NCBI GenBank assembly: GCA_943349385.1
Contig: CALQZM010000018.1
Location: forward strand, 1-13,958
Source: Candidatus Peribacteria bacterium
GTDB taxonomy: Bacteria > Patescibacteriota > Gracilibacteria > UBA1369 > GCA-2718715
Direction of reading: 5' to 3'
DNA length: 13,958 nt
Below are positions 1 to 6,230 of this stretch, piece by piece; the first letter of the stretch is position 1, and every line of letters begins with the position of its first letter. The position numbers and the translations under genes are program-made. Below the pieces are notes generated by a model that saw only the letters and a program-made list of their open reading frames with translations, did not search any database and was not told where the DNA came from.

Positions 1-1
1 A

Positions 2-313
2 ACCCAAGTTGACGATGAAGGTAGAGTAATTAGTGGCGTTACAAAAGAAACATTCACTAAATACAATGCAACTTCTGAAGACTTAAGCGGCGTTGTGGAC
101 TTTTTAAATAGCATTCCAAATACTAAATACACTATTCTATATACAGAAGACCAATCAGGAAACGTAAAAGCCTCGCTTAGAACGCAACTCCCAGAAATCA
201 ATGTAGCCAAAATCGCCGAAAATTACGGAGGCGGAGGCCACCCCAAAGCAGCAGGGTACAAAACACCTGGGCATTTAGAGAAAGAAACTGTTTGGCAAGT
301 AAAGAAAGATTAG
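2..313 (+). CDS. DHH/DHHA1 family phosphoesterase, C-terminal fragment (NrnA-like oligoribonuclease/pAp phosphatase)
   Basis: The gene runs in from outside the window. Its open frame is continuous from base 2 to a TAG at 311-313, so the GTG at 95 is internal and not the start. The visible 103 residues are the end of a DHHA1 domain: a VKASLR strand, then NVAKIAENYGGGGHPKAAG. The GGGGH-x2-AAG signature is the substrate-binding loop of NrnA-like DHH phosphoesterases, which degrade nanoRNAs or hydrolyse pAp to AMP in the cytoplasm. RecJ and other DHH proteins share this module, and the N-terminal DHH catalytic half lies off the edge, so the exact substrate cannot be read. NrnA-like is favoured because the protein ends shortly after the motif, with no OB-fold extension. 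A hairpin with a short T-run follows at 327-350. Confidence 0.8.
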   Translation, partial: TQVDDEGRVISGVTKETFTKYNATSEDLSGVVDFLNSIPNTKYTILYTEDQSGNVKASLRTQLPEINVAKIAENYGGGGHPKAAGYKTPGHLEKETVWQVKKD

Positions 314-326
314 AATTAATATTTAA

Positions 327-350
327 GCAAATTGGCTATTTGCAATTTTT
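327..350 (+). terminator. Probable intrinsic terminator of the DHH gene
   Basis: A 6-bp perfect stem (GCAAAT 327-332 / ATTTGC 338-343) with a 5-nt loop is followed by AATTTTT. It sits 14 bases after the stop of the DHH phosphoesterase and before the next gene. The stem is short and AT-rich, so strength is probably modest. Confidence 0.5.
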
Positions 351-354
351 CAAC

Positions 355-376
355 TAAAATACATTTAAAATACATT
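355..376. repeat. Exact tandem duplication of an 11-bp unit
   Basis: The 11-mer TAAAATACATT occurs twice head to tail with no gap (355-365 and 366-376), in the 86-bp spacer before the uracil-DNA glycosylase gene. Each unit contains -10-like hexamers (TAAAAT, TACATT). It may be part of the promoter of the 400-1375 operon, or a simple slippage duplication in AT-rich sequence. Confidence 0.6.
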
Positions 377-399
377 CAGATATTTTAGTAAGTTTTTAA

Positions 400-957
400 A
401 TGAAAGATTCACTCCTAAAAATAGAAAAAGATTTAAGAAATTTTAAAGATCTCAAAATTGCCCAAAACTGCATTCAGCCGGTAATGGGAAAGGGGAATCC
501 GAAAGCCAAAATTATTTTTATTGGTGAAGCACCAGGAGCTAAAGAAGACAAGTTAGGTGAACCATTTGTAGGACGATCTGGAAAACTTTTAAATGAGCTT
601 TTAGAGTCAATAAACTTATCTCGAGAAAAAGTCTATATTACAAACATAGTAAAATTTAGACCACCAAATAATCGAGATCCCAACACAATTGAAAAAGAAG
701 GTTGTCTTCCGTTTTTAATTCGTGAAATAAACTATATAAAGCCAAAATTAATCTGTACACTAGGGAGACATTCCATGAATTTTTTTTTACCAAAAGCGAA
801 AATCTCAGAAAGTCATGGCAATTTATACACCATAAAAACACCTTTTCTAAAAGAAATAAATATTTTTCCACTTTATCATCCGGCTAGCGCACTTTATAAT
901 CCAAATAAAAGAGAAACTTTATTTCTAGATTTCAATAAAATACCAACCGTAATTTAA
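400..957 (+). CDS. Family 4 uracil-DNA glycosylase lacking most Fe-S cysteines
   Basis: Likely removes uracil from DNA in base excision repair. The 185 residues match family 4 UDGs (UDGa) along their length: G-x-GNPKAKIIFIGEAPG with the GEAPG motif at 42-46, ED then PFVGRSGKLL at 55-64, N-I-V-K-F-RPPNNRDP at 82-94, and the C-terminal HPASAL motif at 160-165. These cover uracil binding and the active-site loops. The family normally holds a 4Fe-4S cluster with four cysteines: an N-terminal CxxC, the Cys of the KCRPP motif, and one 16 residues later. Here the CxxC positions align with F15 and L18, the third is F86, and only C102 remains. The cluster is therefore probably absent. The start at 400 gives the normal N-terminal length. 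The next gene begins 7 bp after the stop, so the two are probably co-transcribed. The family assignment is firm; activity without the cluster is untested. Confidence 0.88.
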   Translation: MKDSLLKIEKDLRNFKDLKIAQNCIQPVMGKGNPKAKIIFIGEAPGAKEDKLGEPFVGRSGKLLNELLESINLSREKVYITNIVKFRPPNNRDPNTIEKEGCLPFLIREINYIKPKLICTLGRHSMNFFLPKAKISESHGNLYTIKTPFLKEINIFPLYHPASALYNPNKRETLFLDFNKIPTVI

Positions 958-964
958 TACCTTA

Positions 965-1375
965 ATGGATTATAAAAAATACAAAGCCCCACTTTCAATA
1001 TTCACAGTTATTAGTTGGACAGCACTTATTTTAGTTTTAATAAGGTTAGAACCGTGCATTACTTATTCAACTGAATTCTGCGATAAGACTTCATCTCTAG
1101 CTTTAATATTATTTTATTCTAGCTTATTTTTTGCGCTTACTAGTAGTTTTACTTTAGTAGGGTTTATGGGGAGAGTTTTTATAAACAATAACGAAGTCTT
1201 TTCCTCGGACTTTAATGCTTCTATCAGACAAGCCGTATTGCTAGCGATAAGTATCGTAGTTTGCCTTGCAATACTTGCGGCTAAAATACTTAGTTGGTGG
1301 CTAACTACAATTTTATTTGGGGTAATCCTAACTATTGAGTTATACTTCTTTAATCAAGATAAAAGATTCCAGTAA
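965..1375 (+). CDS. Small polytopic membrane protein of unknown function
   Basis: I do not recognise a named family. The 136 residues contain about four hydrophobic segments (roughly 11-27, 44-68, 88-107 and 109-128). The first loop (28-43) carries two cysteines, C31 and C39, which could form a disulfide if that loop faces outward. A short polar stretch before the third helix (NASIRQAVLL, 84-93) resembles a motif often seen in small uncharacterised membrane proteins of Patescibacteria; that comparison is from memory. It starts 7 bp after the uracil-DNA glycosylase gene, so it is probably in that operon, though there is no obvious functional link. It converges on lepB, 46 bp away. Confidence 0.7.
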   Translation: MDYKKYKAPLSIFTVISWTALILVLIRLEPCITYSTEFCDKTSSLALILFYSSLFFALTSSFTLVGFMGRVFINNNEVFSSDFNASIRQAVLLAISIVVCLAILAAKILSWWLTTILFGVILTIELYFFNQDKRFQ

Positions 1376-1394
1376 GGCTTATAACTGTGGAATC
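1365..1394 (-). terminator. Possible terminator for lepB in the convergent gap
   Basis: A 7-bp perfect inverted repeat (GATTCCA 1365-1371 / TGGAATC 1388-1394) spans the end of the upstream plus-strand gene. Read on the minus strand, downstream of the lepB stop, it is followed by TTTT. The 16-nt loop is long and the T-run short, so the assignment is tentative. Confidence 0.3.
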
Positions 1395-1421
1395 AAAACA
1401 TTATAGTAGTTTTAAACGAAG

Positions 1422-2090
1422 CTAGAAATCGTAATCAGCAGAATCAATTACTTGAATGTTTTCAAAAGGATAAACAACAATCCAAGCCTTTCCACTTATA
1501 TTTTTTTTAGGAACAAAAGCAAATTCATTCTCAGAATCACATATTTTACTATTTGCTCCGTCAAAACATCTTCTGGAATCTGTACTTTGATTTCGATTAT
1601 CACCCAATACAAAATATTTACCAGACGGAACTACAAATTCAGATGCTTGTGTACCAAACTGGCCATAAGTAGAGCCTAAACTATCATCATTCAAGTAATC
1701 TGATTCATCTAACTCTTCATAAGAACCATTAAACCATTTATATACTAATCCGTTCTCAACTTTAACTTTGTCACCCGGCACACCTATAATTCTTTTTACA
1801 TAAAACTCATCTTTGTGAGTAGGTGGATGAAAAACTATTACATCTCCAGGTTTAGGGTCAGAAAAAGAAAATCCTAAAACATCTAAATACAATAATTTAT
1901 TTACAATAATATAATCACCGTATTCGCGATCACATTGCTCGTTAATATAGTTTAAAGTATTACACATCGAAGGCCCATAAACATGAAAAGGCGAAACAAT
2001 GTAAGTTCTAATCACCACTGCCAAAATTATGACAAGTACAAAATTCAATAAAATATCTAAAAAAAAGTAAAGTTTCGATTTGTCGATCAC
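1422..2090 (-). CDS. lepB: Signal peptidase I
   Basis: Cleaves signal peptides from exported proteins at the outer face of the cytoplasmic membrane. The 222-residue protein has one N-terminal membrane anchor (about 8-28). The family S26 boxes follow in order: YIVSPFHVYGPSM with nucleophile S41, YVKRIIGVPGD with general base K99, and VLGDNRNQSTDSR at 161-173. All catalytic residues are present. The start is a GTG at 2090; no better ATG lies upstream in frame and the anchor begins directly after it. Four cysteines are present: C43, only two residues from the nucleophile, plus C53, C175 and C184. The last two lie in the extracytoplasmic C-terminal part and could be a disulfide pair. The gene is transcribed alone, divergent from the PH-domain gene. 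Confidence 0.95.
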   Translation of the reverse strand: MIDKSKLYFFLDILLNFVLVIILAVVIRTYIVSPFHVYGPSMCNTLNYINEQCDREYGDYIIVNKLLYLDVLGFSFSDPKPGDVIVFHPPTHKDEFYVKRIIGVPGDKVKVENGLVYKWFNGSYEELDESDYLNDDSLGSTYGQFGTQASEFVVPSGKYFVLGDNRNQSTDSRRCFDGANSKICDSENEFAFVPKKNISGKAWIVVYPFENIQVIDSADYDF

Positions 2091-2193
2091 TGTAAAAATA
2101 AGTAAAAATATATATTCAAAATACTTAATAACTTTTTGAAAGACAATTAATTTTTTTTTTGATATAGTTTAATACGAAATTTATTCTAGGTTT

Positions 2194-2781
2194 ATGCAAC
2201 TATATAAAAAACTTTTTAAACATTACATGGAAGAAGGCGAAGAGATTTTTTATGTCGTTCATCACCACATAATTACAATTTTCAAGCCAATCACTAAAAT
2301 CTTAGTATTATATATTGGCCTCTCAATGTTCTTTTGGTATTTAGTTCCAAAATTATCATTTATCTGGATAATTATTTGGCTAATAGGATTTTTTAAAACT
2401 TTTTCAATTTTGCTGGCCTGGTACTTTAATGCATTACTAGTAACTAATTTAAATTTAATTGACGTTGAATGGAACGGACTTTTTAACAGGGCTGCAAATC
2501 GCATTGAATATAGCCAAGTCGAAAGTTTTTCGTACAACATCATAGGCGTCTTTAATACAATCTTTAACTTCGGAGACATAACTATAGACAAATCCAGTGG
2601 TAACCAAGTTATTATTAGGGGAGCATTCAAACCAAAACAAAAGTCTCAATTACTAACTAAAATTCAAGACGAGATGGTTAACACACAACTAAAAAGAGAT
2701 CACGAAGGCCTAAAAGGAGTACTTACAAACTTACTTCGACAGCACATTCATGATCATGGAATCGTAATCTCAGATGATTAA
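2194..2781 (+). CDS. PH-domain (YdbS/bPH2-like) membrane protein
   Basis: The 195-residue protein begins with a cytoplasmic segment containing EEGEEIFYVVHHH. It then has two closely spaced membrane helices (about 32-50 and 55-75). A bacterial PH-like domain follows from about 78 to 145: LLVTNLNLIDVEWNG, then NRIEYSQVESFSY, then FGDITI. This helical hairpin plus PH layout is typical of bPH2 proteins in the YdbS group, whose molecular role is mostly unknown. The remaining ~50 residues are polar and histidine-rich near the end (RQHIHDHG). It shares a 103-bp divergent spacer with lepB; that spacer is very AT-rich, includes a long T-run, and I see no clearly spaced promoter in it. A -10-like TATTCT at 2182-2187 lies at the distance expected for a leaderless start, but this is only suggestive. 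Confidence 0.8.
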   Translation: MQLYKKLFKHYMEEGEEIFYVVHHHIITIFKPITKILVLYIGLSMFFWYLVPKLSFIWIIIWLIGFFKTFSILLAWYFNALLVTNLNLIDVEWNGLFNRAANRIEYSQVESFSYNIIGVFNTIFNFGDITIDKSSGNQVIIRGAFKPKQKSQLLTKIQDEMVNTQLKRDHEGLKGVLTNLLRQHIHDHGIVISDD

Positions 2782-2842
2782 AATATAAATTGCCAACACC
2801 GGATTCTTTAGCTAAAATCCAATTACTTTAAATATAATTACA

Positions 2843-4276
2843 ATGACTGAATACGAAATTGTAGTAGGACTAGAAATTCACTGCCAAATTAACACTAAAA
2901 CAAAAATGTTTTGCCGGTGTTCCAATGACTCATTTAACGAAGCACCCAACTTAAATGTTTGCCCAGTTTGTATGGGATTCCCAGGCCAACTACCAGTTAT
3001 TAACGCAGAAGCAGTAAAAAAAGGTGTAATCGCTGGACTAGCTCTAAATTGCAATATTCCAAGATTTTCAAAATTTGACCGAAAGAATTATTTTTACCCA
3101 GACTCACCAAAAGGATATCAAATTTCTCAATACGATAAACCAGTAGCCGAAAACGGTGAAGTAATCGTAGAAACTTCTCAAGGTGAAAAAAGAATTGGAA
3201 TCACAAGACTTCACTTAGAAGATGATGCCGGAAAACTTACTCACACACCAGCAGGAACTCTATGCGACTTTAATCGAGCAGGTACACCATTAATGGAAAT
3301 TGTATCAGACCCAGACATTCGATCGATTGAAGAAGCCTCTAACTATGCCCGAGAAATTCAAAAAATTATGAGGTATGTTCATTCTTCGGATGCTGATATG
3401 GAAAAGGGAATGATGCGTTTCGACTTAAATATATCACTTAGACCAATGGGAACAAACTCATATGGAACAAAAGTAGAAATTAAAAATCTAAATTCATTCC
3501 AAGCACTCGAAAAAGCAATGGAATACGAAATCAAAAGACAAACTAAAGAACTAGAAGCGGGCAATTCAATCTCACAAGAAACTCGTGGCTGGAACGACAT
3601 CGAAAACAAAACTGTTAGCCAAAGATCTAAAGAAGAAGCTAACGACTACCGATATTTTCCAGAGCCAGATTTACCACCACTAATCTGTGAACAAGACATG
3701 GTTGAAGCACTAAGACAAGAATTTGTAGGGGAGCTTCCATACCAAAAAAGACAAAGATTCCAAAAAGAGTTTCTACTTTCAGCAGAAGAAATAAGGATTC
3801 TAACCGAATCAAGAGCTATGGCAGACTTTTTTGAACAAGCCAATAGCATTGCTAACAATCCAAAAACAGTAGCTTCATTTGTAACTACAATTCTTCTAAA
3901 ATTCCTAAATGAACACGAATTAAGTTTAACTGATTCCAAAATTACAGCTATTCATATTGGAGAACTAGTAAAAGCAATTGACGAAGGCACAATTTCAAAC
4001 AACACAGCCAAAACTACAGTATTCGAAGCCATGTTCGAAACAGGGGACTTACCAGCTAAAATTATCGAACAAAAAGGACTTAAACAAGTATCAGATACAG
4101 GTTTAATTGAAGAACTTTGTAAAAAAGCAATCGATGCTAATCCAAAAGCAATCGAAGATTACAAGTCTGGTAACGAGAAAGCTCTAGGTGCACTAGTTGG
4201 ATTCATTATGAAAGAGTCAAAAGGACAAGCCAATCCAGGACTAGTTAATCAAACTTTAAAGAATTTGTTAGACTAA
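2843..4276 (+). CDS. gatB: Aspartyl/glutamyl-tRNA(Asn/Gln) amidotransferase subunit B
   Basis: Subunit B of GatCAB, which amidates Glu-tRNA(Gln) (and Asp-tRNA(Asn) in many bacteria) so that cells lacking GlnRS or AsnRS can make Gln- and Asn-tRNA. The protein has the usual length of 477 residues. Signatures are VGLEIHCQINTKTKMFCRC near the N-terminus, a zinc site of C24, C26, C40 and C43, and YPDSPKGYQISQ at 85-96. The C-terminal YqeY-like tRNA-binding domain ends with KGQANPGLVNQTL. The start is an ATG at 2843 with a TATAAT at 2833-2838, only four bases upstream; this suggests a very short leader or chance. gatA and gatC are not adjacent, so the complex is encoded at dispersed loci or they lie outside the window. 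Confidence 0.97.
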   Translation: MTEYEIVVGLEIHCQINTKTKMFCRCSNDSFNEAPNLNVCPVCMGFPGQLPVINAEAVKKGVIAGLALNCNIPRFSKFDRKNYFYPDSPKGYQISQYDKPVAENGEVIVETSQGEKRIGITRLHLEDDAGKLTHTPAGTLCDFNRAGTPLMEIVSDPDIRSIEEASNYAREIQKIMRYVHSSDADMEKGMMRFDLNISLRPMGTNSYGTKVEIKNLNSFQALEKAMEYEIKRQTKELEAGNSISQETRGWNDIENKTVSQRSKEEANDYRYFPEPDLPPLICEQDMVEALRQEFVGELPYQKRQRFQKEFLLSAEEIRILTESRAMADFFEQANSIANNPKTVASFVTTILLKFLNEHELSLTDSKITAIHIGELVKAIDEGTISNNTAKTTVFEAMFETGDLPAKIIEQKGLKQVSDTGLIEELCKKAIDANPKAIEDYKSGNEKALGALVGFIMKESKGQANPGLVNQTLKNLLD

Positions 4277-4282
4277 TCTAAG

Positions 4283-4302
4283 CTATTATGGTAAAATAAT
4301 AG
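4283..4302 (+). terminator. Weak hairpin after gatB, overlapping a -10-like element
   Basis: A 7-bp stem (CTATTAT 4283-4289 / ATAATAG 4296-4302) with a 6-nt loop lies just after the gatB stop and is followed by an AT-rich stretch without a clean T-run. The same bases contain TGGTAAAAT (4289-4297), an extended -10-like element 23 bp before the next start. The stretch could therefore be a promoter for the small membrane gene rather than a terminator. Confidence 0.25.
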
Positions 4303-4320
4303 TGTAATTAAATTTTATTT

Positions 4321-4602
4321 ATGCCAATTGCATCAGCTATATCGACTTTAGACCTACTATATTTAGTTTTAAGCATGGGAATACTAGTACTTGTAGTACT
4401 ATTTTCTGTTTTAATTATTCATTTAGTTCTTGTAATTAGAGATTTAAGAAAAATCAGCAATACAGCAGGGGATATAACTCAAAAATTCCACAGCATGATT
4501 CTAACGCCAGTTAGCTTTGTATCTAAAATTAGTGAAAACTTAGCTCCTCATGTTGAAGATTTCATTAAAAAAAAATTCGAGAAAAAAGCTAAAAAGAAAT
4601 AA
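4321..4602 (+). CDS. Small single-helix membrane protein with basic tail, unknown function
   Basis: The 93-residue protein has a short N-terminal segment, one long hydrophobic helix (about 12-38), and an amphipathic charged stretch (VIRDLRKISNTAGDITQKF). It ends in a strongly basic tail (FIKKKFEKKAKKK). The pattern resembles DUF948-like envelope proteins, in which a helix is followed by a coiled coil, but the sequence is too short and generic for a family call. The basic C-terminus is probably cytoplasmic, following the positive-inside rule. It lies 44 bp after gatB and ends just before a strong terminator. Confidence 0.7.
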   Translation: MPIASAISTLDLLYLVLSMGILVLVVLFSVLIIHLVLVIRDLRKISNTAGDITQKFHSMILTPVSFVSKISENLAPHVEDFIKKKFEKKAKKK

Positions 4603-4626
4603 ACTTTCAACTAAATCCTAAAATTT

Positions 4627-4657
4627 AAACTCAGCTAAAATTAGTTGAGTTTTTTTT
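4627..4657. terminator. Strong intrinsic terminator between convergent genes
   Basis: Arms AAACTCAGCTAA (4627-4638) and TTAGTTGAGTTT (4641-4652) pair over 12 bp with a single G-T wobble, and eight T residues follow (4650-4657). It ends the 4321-4602 gene on the plus strand. The minus-strand reading also ends in a T-rich stretch, so it may also serve the glycosyltransferase gene, which stops at 4659. Confidence 0.85.
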
Positions 4658-4658
4658 A

Positions 4659-5396
4659 TTACTTTTTTAGCAACAAAGACCTTAAACTAATCCAACTAAA
4701 AACAAAAACAGCCTTATAAATACGCTTAATTCTAATAGGATCACGATATAACCTATACAACCACTCCAAAGCAAACATCCTAAATACTTTAGGAGCTCTA
4801 AACTGTTTTCCAGCTAAAAAATCAAAGGCACCACCAACACCTACCCACAATTTAACACCTAGACCCAAATTTGCCACAGAATTAATCCATAGTTCCTGCT
4901 TAGGCGCACCTAAAGCAACAAAAACAACAGTTGCCCCAGATTCATTAATTCTACTTAGAATTTGAGCATTTTCAGACTCACTAACTTGTCCGTCATAAAA
5001 ACCTACAATTTGGGGTGGATATTTATTTGCTAAATTCTGCGCGGAGCCTGCGGCTCCGCCAACTAAATACACTTTTTGATCTACATTTTCTTTTAAAAAT
5101 TGATCCATAAAATCCACTCCGGTAAGCCTATTTGCGTATTCAAGGCCAAATACTTTAGCCCAAAGTTTAATACCAATTCCATCGGGCAAAAGCCAATATG
5201 CCTTTTTTAGCACAGATTTAAACACAAAATTTTCTTGTATTTCTACATACATTTCAGGATTAGGAGTAAACAAGAAACGATAATCTACAGAGGAAAAGGA
5301 ATCCGAAGAATCATTTAAATATCTAAAAACATCTTCTATTACTTCAGACATGTCGGCATCCAATAAATCTAATCCTAAAAAACTTCGTTTAATCAT
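4659..5396 (-). CDS. WecG/TagA/CpsF family glycosyltransferase
   Basis: Family GT26 enzymes transfer a sugar such as N-acetylmannosaminuronate or N-acetylmannosamine from a UDP donor onto a lipid-linked acceptor for surface polymers. From the ATG at 5396 the product is 245 residues. Motifs are TPNPE at 44-48, PDG-IG at 71-75 (normally ADG; the family's catalytic Asp would be D72), R90-L-TG-D, VALGAPKQE at 160-168, GVGGAFDFLAG at 186-196, then FRAPKVFR and LEWLYRLYRDP. The basic C-terminus fits membrane-surface association. A longer frame from a TTG at 5438 is possible, but the family usually begins at about the residue chosen here. The gene overlaps the 3' end of the methyltransferase by 8 bp, so they are probably translationally coupled. 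The acceptor and polymer cannot be read. A GC-rich inverted repeat lies inside it at 5041-5059. Confidence 0.92.
   Translation of the reverse strand: MIKRSFLGLDLLDADMSEVIEDVFRYLNDSSDSFSSVDYRFLFTPNPEMYVEIQENFVFKSVLKKAYWLLPDGIGIKLWAKVFGLEYANRLTGVDFMDQFLKENVDQKVYLVGGAAGSAQNLANKYPPQIVGFYDGQVSESENAQILSRINESGATVVFVALGAPKQELWINSVANLGLGVKLWVGVGGAFDFLAGKQFRAPKVFRMFALEWLYRLYRDPIRIKRIYKAVFVFSWISLRSLLLKK
5041..5059. repeat. GC-rich perfect inverted repeat inside the glycosyltransferase gene
   Basis: GCGGAGCC (5041-5048) and GGCTCCGC (5052-5059) are perfect complements around a 3-nt loop, a strikingly GC-rich dyad in an AT-rich window. On the coding strand it encodes GGAAGSA in the VYLVGG loop of the GT26 enzyme. 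The loop length looks normal for the family, so this is not an obvious insertion. I found no second copy in the window. Confidence 0.75.
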
Positions 5397-6114
5397 TTCG
5401 AATTGGCTTAGCAATAAATATAAAATTTTCAGCCTCAAAAATTGAATCGGTAATTGATCCTTTTTTAACCATTAAGTCATCTACTAAATAATAGCCTGCT
5501 TGATTCAACAGTGAGCGCATGTCGGACTTTGTAAAAGCATGATAATAACGCATTACTCCGGATTTTGACCAAGGAATAAAACAATCCCCAAAATCATATT
5601 TATGCAAATTCAACAAAGTCTTCCAAATATATTTTCGGTACCTTGGTTGCCACAAATTCCAGACCGAAATTATTAGAGTACCATCTTTTTTTAAAACTCG
5701 TTTAATATTTTGTAATGCATCTAGTCGATATCTGCGAGAGGGAATATGATGAAAAGAGGCAACACAATAAACCTTATCGAACATTCTTTGCTTAATTGGC
5801 AAATTTAAAAAACTACCTTCTTTAAAAACTGCCGAACTTATACCATCTTTTTTTCGATACTTTAACTGAGCTTTTTTTAATAGCTCTTTACTTACATCTA
5901 CGCCTACATATTTAATATTAAAATCTTTTAGGGACTCATAAAGACGTCCATTTCCACATCCTAAATCTAAAACAGTTTCACCCTTTTTTAAGAGTTCTCG
6001 GTAAATCTCAAACTCATACCAAGGAAAATTTCGAGTATTATCAAATTCAACTGCAATCGAGTCGTAATCGTCAACAACTTTGTTCAAAATTTCATCTGCG
6101 TATTTTTGTCGCAT
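5389..6114 (-). CDS. Trm9/ALKBH8-like class I SAM-dependent methyltransferase
   Basis: The 241-residue protein has a Rossmann methyltransferase core: VLDLGCGNGRLYESL (48-62, SAM motif I), GVDVS (71-75), FDKVYCVASFHHI (112-124) and KKDGTLIISVWNLW (142-155). Outside the core it shares distinctive features with Trm9/ALKBH8 tRNA methyltransferases. These are YDSIAVEFDNTRNFPW near the N-terminus (eukaryotic form Y-x-x-IA-x-HF-x-x-TR-x-x-PW), the R-rich helix SRRYRLDAL after the HH motif, FIPW (179-182), and RYYHAFTKSDMRSLLNQAG (189-207). In eukaryotes this family methylates cm5U34 of tRNA to mcm5U34. The neighbouring divergent gene is Elp3, which makes cm5U. Against a purely tRNA role, the gene overlaps a surface-polymer glycosyltransferase. 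Methyltransferase identity is certain; the tRNA substrate is an inference from motif similarity and context. Confidence 0.85.
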   Translation of the reverse strand: MRQKYADEILNKVVDDYDSIAVEFDNTRNFPWYEFEIYRELLKKGETVLDLGCGNGRLYESLKDFNIKYVGVDVSKELLKKAQLKYRKKDGISSAVFKEGSFLNLPIKQRMFDKVYCVASFHHIPSRRYRLDALQNIKRVLKKDGTLIISVWNLWQPRYRKYIWKTLLNLHKYDFGDCFIPWSKSGVMRYYHAFTKSDMRSLLNQAGYYLVDDLMVKKGSITDSIFEAENFIFIAKPIRND

Positions 6115-6145
6115 TCAAGCTTAATTAATTACTTAGTTAGTCTAC

Positions 6146-6182
6146 ATTATAAATTGCATTTTTCCCAATATTTCTATATCAT
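6146..6182. promoter_or_regulatory. Divergent promoter region between the methyltransferase and elp3
   Basis: On the plus strand TTGCAT (6154-6159) and TATCAT (6177-6182) are 17 bp apart, a plausible sigma-70-type promoter giving elp3 a leader of about 40 nt. On the minus strand a perfect TATAAT (6151-6146) lies 31 bp before the methyltransferase ATG, without a convincing -35. The two promoters would lie back to back, so the genes could be co-regulated. Confidence 0.4.
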
Positions 6183-6230
6183 ATTCCAGACATTTGTAAA
6201 TAAAACCCTTTAAAACTCAAATCCCACAAA

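Noticed and set aside
95..313. GTG at 95 as the start of a short gene
   Set aside because: The frame is open to the window edge upstream and the product is clearly the C-terminal end of a DHHA1 domain.
5041..5059. Mobile repeat insertion breaking the glycosyltransferase
   Set aside because: The loop length around VGGAAGSAQ matches the family and the frame is intact, so there is no sign of an insertion; kept only as an unusual dyad.
5397..5438. Upstream TTG start for the glycosyltransferase adding 14 residues
   Set aside because: It would make a 50-bp overlap with the methyltransferase and extend past the normal start of the family; the ATG at 5396 fits better.
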